From positions 1-8,035 of the forward strand of contig DEWI01000136.1 in NCBI GenBank assembly GCA_002363575.1: a stretch of DNA of 8,035 bases, in the 5' to 3' direction. Below, in pieces: positions 5,501-8,035 of this stretch. The notes below the pieces were generated by a model that was not told the origin of the DNA, searched no databases, and was given only the letters and a program-made list of their open reading frames with translations. The translations under genes were made by a program, and so were the position numbers. This DNA comes from Verrucomicrobia bacterium UBA3214. Lineage in GTDB: Bacteria > Verrucomicrobiota > Kiritimatiellia > RFP12 > UBA1067. Each line of letters begins with the position of its first letter. The stretch's first letter is position 1.

Positions 5501-8035
5501 GCGCGGATGGACGCGCACGACAGTCGCAGTCGCACTCGAACTTTCCACATAAAGCCCGGCTTCATCTCCTTCGCCGCCATTGACGAGGCTGATGCTCTGC
5601 GCGACGCCGCCGACGGCAACGTTCTCTACAGACACCGCACCCGTGCCGCCCGTGGCAAGGAGCCGCGTACCGCCCGCGACGCTCGTTCCTTCCGGCAGCG
5701 CCAACGTACCAATCGCAATCGCCGTGGCGGACATATTGTTGCTGACGATTCCACTTGCCGAATATTCGCCGATCCTAAAGGACTTCAGCTCGTATGTTCC
5801 CGGCGAAAGGCTGATGTTGCCCGTGCCGGAAATCTTCGCGAACGAATAGTCGCGCGCAGACATGTCGGTCAGCACGAAGTCGCCTGCGAGTATGAGTTCT
5901 GATTGGAAATAGAGATCATTCCACATCAAATACCCGCCCGTTATGCCGTTCAACTCGAGCTTCGAGACACCGTTCACGACATAATCGGTCAGGACCTGAC
6001 CGCTCGCCCGGAACGCCGGCAACACCAGCGTGCCCGTCCAATCCTCGAACGAAAGCGAACTCGCCGCAGGAAGCTGCGTGAAGGCGACCGTGCCAGCACC
6101 GGAGATGATGTATGTCACGCCAGGTTGATAGTCATCGACCGTGGCAGTCTCACCCTCGGTAACCGCGATACGCCGCACGTTGGCCGCCTTCGTCCAGATT
6201 TCGATTCGCTTGACGCGGTAGGCCGAGGCGTTCATCTTCTCCAGCCCCTTGGTGTAGGTGTAGTCGAGCGTCTGCGCCCCGCCCCAGAAATGCTGGGCGA
6301 AGTTGCCGATGCCGAACTCGGCGGCGGTAGAATCGCTCTGCCAGTTGTTGTAGGCGAAGAGAGCCTGCGCCGGACGGCCAGAGGGCGGCGCAATGCGAAA
6401 GACCTGCATGGAACCCATCGTACCGGACGAGCCAAGCGTGTCATTCCAGTCGAACATCGTCTTGCCCGATCCACCGTGAGCCGCCGGAGCGCCTTCGGCT
6501 CCTGACTCGCCCCCCGTGTAGTCGAACGGCGAGAACTCTATCCATCCCGTCGCCGTGTCGTCGTCGGCCGCAATATCATCGATGCCGTTGTGGTTCGACT
6601 TGACGTGAAGAGACGTGACGACTTGCTGGCGGTTCGCCGTCGGCAGACCGAGGGCTGCAAGAGTCGTTGCGGGTGCGTCCATATCGACCCACACCCACTT
6701 GTGCGTCTCGTTGTCGGCACGGACGTATTCGACGAAATAACCGACCTTGCCGATGCTAGTCGCCGGACCTTCGCCATTTACGACCGTCGGCGCGTTGGTG
6801 CTGGCGACATCGATTGTCTGCGCAAGCGTGAAACCGTTTATGTAGTCGGCAAGCTCTGTCTTTGCGGCAGCGCCAAGCGAACTGTCGTCCACATAATCGA
6901 GATATGAATTGAACGGCCCGTTCGCGCTCGTGAATATGTTCGTGACCTGACTGAGGAATCCTTCCGCCATCTGGTCGTGTCCCCACCAGTCGGGATGCAG
7001 ACCGTCGGACGAAAGAACGCCAGTCTCAGTCGATCTGACGTATGTATTCAGATCCGCGAGATAGACGCGACCGGCCGGAAATGCGCCGTCGTCACCCTCG
7101 GCCTTTGCGACCTGTGCCTTCACGAGCGCGTTGAACGAATCGCTGCGGGCGTTGAGCGTCGCCTTGTTGGCGTAAGTGGCGTACATCGTGGTGGAGACGA
7201 CGATCTTTGTCTGCGGTAGGTCTTCGAGGATTCTCCACACGACGTTCGTCCAGTTCGCGAAAACCGTTGACGCGTCGCCGACGACGGAAAGGTCGTTGAT
7301 TCCACCGTGCAGCAGCAAAACGTCTGGATTGCCGGCCTGTGCGCATAGCGTATCGACGTTCTCGACCATGGCGGAGCGCTGGTAGCTCGTAACGCTCGTA
7401 ACTCCGAGCGTGCCGCCGTGCTTGGCGGAATGCCACTTCCATTCGTCTGGAATGACTGCGCCGGAGGGATCGACGGCGTCCATGAAGTTATCCGTCCCGC
7501 TTGCGGTCTGAATCTTGTCGTAGCATCCGACCATCGCCACATTGTAACCGAGAAGCTTTAGCTTCTGCCCGATCAAAACACGATAGTTGGCCTTGGAGTT
7601 GCCCGCGTTAAAGCCCTCGGTTATGGAGTCGCCGTAAGGCCAGATTTTGAGAGTCGGCTTGAGGAACTGCGCAGTCTCGTCGTAGACGCGCAGATAAATC
7701 GCGTTTACGCCATAGACAAGCTCGGCGGTGAGATTCGACGGCAGATTCGGGATGTTAAGAGTTCCGACGCGCCCGTAACCCGCCGACATTGTCTGCGGCG
7801 TCGTCCATTCGGCAAGCTTGTATACGCCGGCGGCGACAGTGTCGTTCGTGACGGCGATGGCGCCGGAAGACGAAAGCGTCCCGATGCTTTCATACGTGCG
7901 CGTCGAACCCGCCGCAAAGTTCCACGTCGCATTGTCGGCTATGGAAAGCGTCGCCGCGTCTTCGGGGTTTTCTAGGGGAATCAGATCCCTCGGCGTATAG
8001 TAGCCTTTGAAGACCGCGATCTTCTCCACGACGAA
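2555..8035 (-). CDS. Giant multidomain SGNH esterase-GH18 glycosidase, N-terminus outside window
   Basis: The frame is open to the right edge, so the protein is longer than the 1826 codons seen, and its signal peptide is not visible. Residue numbers below count from the GTG codon at 8029. The domain order is: a beta-rich segment (1-120); an SGNH hydrolase (about 125-370) with GDSIT 133-137, GIND 243-246 and DGLH 342-345; a jelly-roll-like region (about 400-615) with 'WVWVDMDAP' and 'GSMQVFRI'; a beta-rich linker (620-835); a module resembling the N-terminal domain attached to BNR sialidases (about 838-990); a GH18 barrel (about 995-1335) with the signature 'DGLDIDWEYP' 1127-1136 and catalytic acid E1134; a GLUG-like beta-helix (about 1388-1613); and a C-terminal beta domain (about 1690-1822) ending 'RFYQIKVSPTE'. 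GH18 cuts beta-1,4 bonds next to GlcNAc in chitin or N-glycan cores, and SGNH domains remove ester groups such as acetyl. No transmembrane segment is seen, so a secreted or surface protein is inferred. The stop is TAA at 2557-2555. The exact substrate is unknown. Confidence 0.92.
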   Translation of the reverse strand, partial: FVVEKIAVFKGYYTPRDLIPLENPEDAATLSIADNATWNFAAGSTRTYESIGTLSSSGAIAVTNDTVAAGVYKLAEWTTPQTMSAGYGRVGTLNIPNLPSNLTAELVYGVNAIYLRVYDETAQFLKPTLKIWPYGDSITEGFNAGNSKANYRVLIGQKLKLLGYNVAMVGCYDKIQTASGTDNFMDAVDPSGAVIPDEWKWHSAKHGGTLGVTSVTSYQRSAMVENVDTLCAQAGNPDVLLLHGGINDLSVVGDASTVFANWTNVVWRILEDLPQTKIVVSTTMYATYANKATLNARSDSFNALVKAQVAKAEGDDGAFPAGRVYLADLNTYVRSTETGVLSSDGLHPDWWGHDQMAEGFLSQVTNIFTSANGPFNSYLDYVDDSSLGAAAKTELADYINGFTLAQTIDVASTNAPTVVNGEGPATSIGKVGYFVEYVRADNETHKWVWVDMDAPATTLAALGLPTANRQQVVTSLHVKSNHNGIDDIAADDDTATGWIEFSPFDYTGGESGAEGAPAAHGGSGKTMFDWNDTLGSSGTMGSMQVFRIAPPSGRPAQALFAYNNWQSDSTAAEFGIGNFAQHFWGGAQTLDYTYTKGLEKMNASAYRVKRIEIWTKAANVRRIAVTEGETATVDDYQPGVTYIISGAGTVAFTQLPAASSLSFEDWTGTLVLPAFRASGQVLTDYVVNGVSKLELNGITGGYLMWNDLYFQSELILAGDFVLTDMSARDYSFAKISGTGNISLSPGTYELKSFRIGEYSASGIVSNNMSATAIAIGTLALPEGTSVAGGTRLLATGGTGAVSVENVAVGGVAQSISLVNGGEGDEAGLYVESSSATATVVRVHPRLTRGLARESLLGIRFDNALGGNASAFDVKFRLVNCTKADITDIKYWRQPYTHNYGFYEAEATSGPTATVAAADDATEFTASFPAGSVWFYPQTGTREDSDYLWVTATINPEISPDAEIWVSVPTAKITLSNGGVFDVVNGAETQPHRVFPFVHQIGAYLRQDGTALTGTWAGKLEDSPADRVGNLTDIVVCNDFLVAYDSGNDTFKTTWDARGRDNTAQVARIKALRDQYNPKCMIRGSLTKGDGTITVDGVTGRPIACAAASAARRKQLIDSILAVMESAGLDGLDIDWEYPGDHAVTTANTQRDWHAYGLLMRDLAAAFFDKGYVLSFCSNLGYQMAPSGYYAAFHAADFINAMAYGNTTLNASPQVMMTGINVCTSRGVPLRRIVVGQAMYAYEVQNPGWGSVVGWLKDEWPSDKTRWWDADLIWMDRSATKADGTVLSTEKETFEGPASYQAKCNWCRANGYGGVMSWGYYTDVSWNDADLMSLSRHQAKSCWPRTNWSWPAPQQDSDGAYLLDSEEDWFWLRSNPGVNARFAADITLAHDPLPIETFSGTLDGAGHTLTIPVDTWLAYDSNPALIRALAGTVKNLKIDLYGRVVNRASRWNDTTVSTSANTLASGTHNAAVLAANLAAGGMIDGVELFIRPGAEVQGPQRVAGLAASVWVGSGSYAEIRNCRVHVAGTLRSLARNTAEGDITVANQCAGGLAGWVGCPGAQNIVVTNNIVSLASTGRVAVETGSSSSAGGVVGDLNNVNPLVQGSAVYVAAGAVVSANESAEAGKVRTSHAVASYSRADSGNAHETMRYMESGAENLADSVGGYFTSAGSVVVSSDEDAAVGAVAIAPDLASSVVIPADVETPRIFIDGVEVTGAFATPEKGVATTLVLDPEGSACGVPVRPELAGQNGFAVESVDGEDAAEAVFTVKTIPGLWYSVVYGDELGAGGIAGEVFETDAGKAVSSTTVLSAPKGAGKRFYQIKVSPTE
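2564..2962 (-). other. C-terminal beta-sandwich-like domain, possible sorting or anchoring tail
   Basis: The last about 135 residues contain 'PRIFIDGVEVTG', 'GVPVRPEL', 'VFTVKTIPGLWYSVVYGDEL' (split by strands) and end with 'GAGKRFYQIKVSPTE'. The pattern 'pGl.Y.v.....dL ... sa..G.RFYrv.vs' is common at the ends of large secreted proteins of Verrucomicrobiota and relatives. There is no LPXTG, PEP-CTERM or hydrophobic-plus-basic tail. Whether the domain sorts the protein or only caps it is unknown. Confidence 0.45.
3191..3868 (-). repeat. GLUG-like beta-helix repeats in the giant protein
   Basis: After 'FSGTLDGAGHTLTI' (1395-1408), a typical opening of beta-helix regions, a repeating unit of small residues followed by two strands recurs at about 1468-1493, 1500-1527, 1546-1576 and 1586-1613. 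The clearest copies read 'AGGLAGWVG', 'AGGVVGDL', 'AGLAASVW', each followed by a '.I.n..v.v..G.v' stretch. This matches the GLUG pattern seen in bacterial surface proteins. The repeats are protein-level; no repeated DNA word is obvious. The region probably acts as a rigid spacer or adhesion surface. Confidence 0.55.
4025..5047 (-). other. GH18 catalytic domain within the giant protein
   Basis: The DGxDxDxE signature is intact as 'DGLDIDWEYP' (residues 1127-1136), with D1130, D1132 and the acid E1134 (codon 4630-4628). The upstream strand that usually reads SxGG is degenerate ('CMIRGSLTKGDG'). The later strand 'INAMAYGN' keeps M1199 and Y1201 but has Gly where most chitinases have Asp (MxYD). 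The barrel closes with 'GYGGVMSWGYYTD' (1308-1320), giving W1315. The signature favours chitinase-like activity, and an endo-beta-N-acetylglucosaminidase is the alternative. Confidence 0.9.
5060..5518 (-). other. Sialidase-associated N-terminal-like module before the GH18 domain
   Basis: Residues about 838-990 start with 'RLTRGLARESLLGIRFD', then 'FDVKFRLVNCTKADITDIKYW' split over strands, and later 'SDYLWVTATINPEISPDAEIWV' likewise. This order (RG..r..iLgi.v, f.f.l..t...DI..v, f...f, YLWVt..i...a..d) is what I know from the BNR_assoc_N domain (PF14873) in front of bacterial sialidases. The match is by eye, so a distinct beta-sandwich is an alternative. Confidence 0.4.
6185..6832 (-). other. 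Jelly-roll-like accessory domain after the SGNH domain
   Basis: Residues about 400-615 read as strands with blocks 'VGYFVEYV', 'KWVWVDMDAP', 'LHVKSNHNG', 'GWIEFSPFDYT', 'MFDWNDT', 'MGSMQVFRI', 'ALFAYNNWQ', 'EFGIGNF' and 'RVKRIEIWTK'. From memory, a very similar order of blocks (yyvEl...WVWV..Da, V.SN..G, g.IEFwp.nY, fDfgD, GyGSMQVh, lFa.NhW, lGIGN) sits at the C-terminus of some sialidases, sulfatases and esterases of Planctomycetes and Lentisphaerae. A carbohydrate-binding or structural role is likely but unproven. Confidence 0.5.
6920..7657 (-). other. SGNH/GDSL hydrolase domain within the giant protein
   Basis: The four conserved blocks are visible in order. Block I is 'PYGDSITEG' with the nucleophile S135 (codon 7627-7625). 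A glycine in 'AMVG' (168) may serve as block II. Block III is 'LLHGGINDL' with N245. Block V is 'SDGLHPDWWG' with D342 and H345 (codon 6997-6995). The layout (GDSITEG...YR..L...LGY, a 'HGGTLG' segment, PDVLLLHGGIND, sDGLHPD) is like carbohydrate acetyl esterases of the CE3 kind, so deacetylation of a polysaccharide is the favoured role. The family assignment below SGNH level is inference. Confidence 0.88.

Noticed and set aside
8027..8029. GTG at 8029 as the true start of the giant gene
   Set aside because: The frame is open through the last base of the window (Phe-Val precede it), the first residues look like the middle of a beta-rich domain, and there is no signal peptide. The gene most likely begins outside the window.

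Overview
The window is GC-rich bacterial DNA (about 60% G+C by eye). Everything I can support is coded on the minus strand, so it reads from right to left. The content suggests a gut or rumen anaerobe of the Verrucomicrobiota/Kiritimatiellota/Lentisphaerota group. The reasons are a giant secreted beta-rich glycan-active protein, a C-terminus of the '...RFYQIKVS' style often seen in secreted proteins of that group, a GH20 of the type common in gut Bacteroidota, and an AAA-ATPase-like protein of the kind that multiplies in gut anaerobes. The taxonomic guess is inference, of modest confidence.

Layout. (1) 8035 to 2555: the 3' part (at least 1826 codons) of one very long gene. It encodes a multidomain protein with an SGNH (GDSL-like) esterase domain, a jelly-roll-like region, a beta-rich linker, a sialidase-associated N-terminal-like module, a GH18 glycosidase domain, a GLUG-like beta-helix and a C-terminal beta-sandwich-like domain. 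The N-terminus lies beyond the right edge. (2) 2554-2400: a 155-base gap with no convincing terminator or promoter. (3) 2399 to 522: a complete GH20 beta-N-acetylhexosaminidase with an export signal and an intact Asp-Glu catalytic pair. (4) 521-329: a 193-base gap holding a good promoter for the next gene. (5) 328 to 1: the first 109 codons of an AAA-ATPase-like protein (PF09820 type), cut by the left edge and transcribed separately.

The first two genes make biological sense together. A GH18 enzyme cuts inside a GlcNAc-containing polymer or glycan, GH20 removes terminal GlcNAc/GalNAc, and the SGNH domain would remove O-acetyl (or similar ester) groups that block glycosidases. The likely substrate class is chitin or GlcNAc-rich host or microbial glycans, possibly acetylated; the sequence alone does not decide. 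The AAA-ATPase-like gene is probably unrelated to this function. I found no RNA genes, mobile elements, CRISPR arrays or phage genes.
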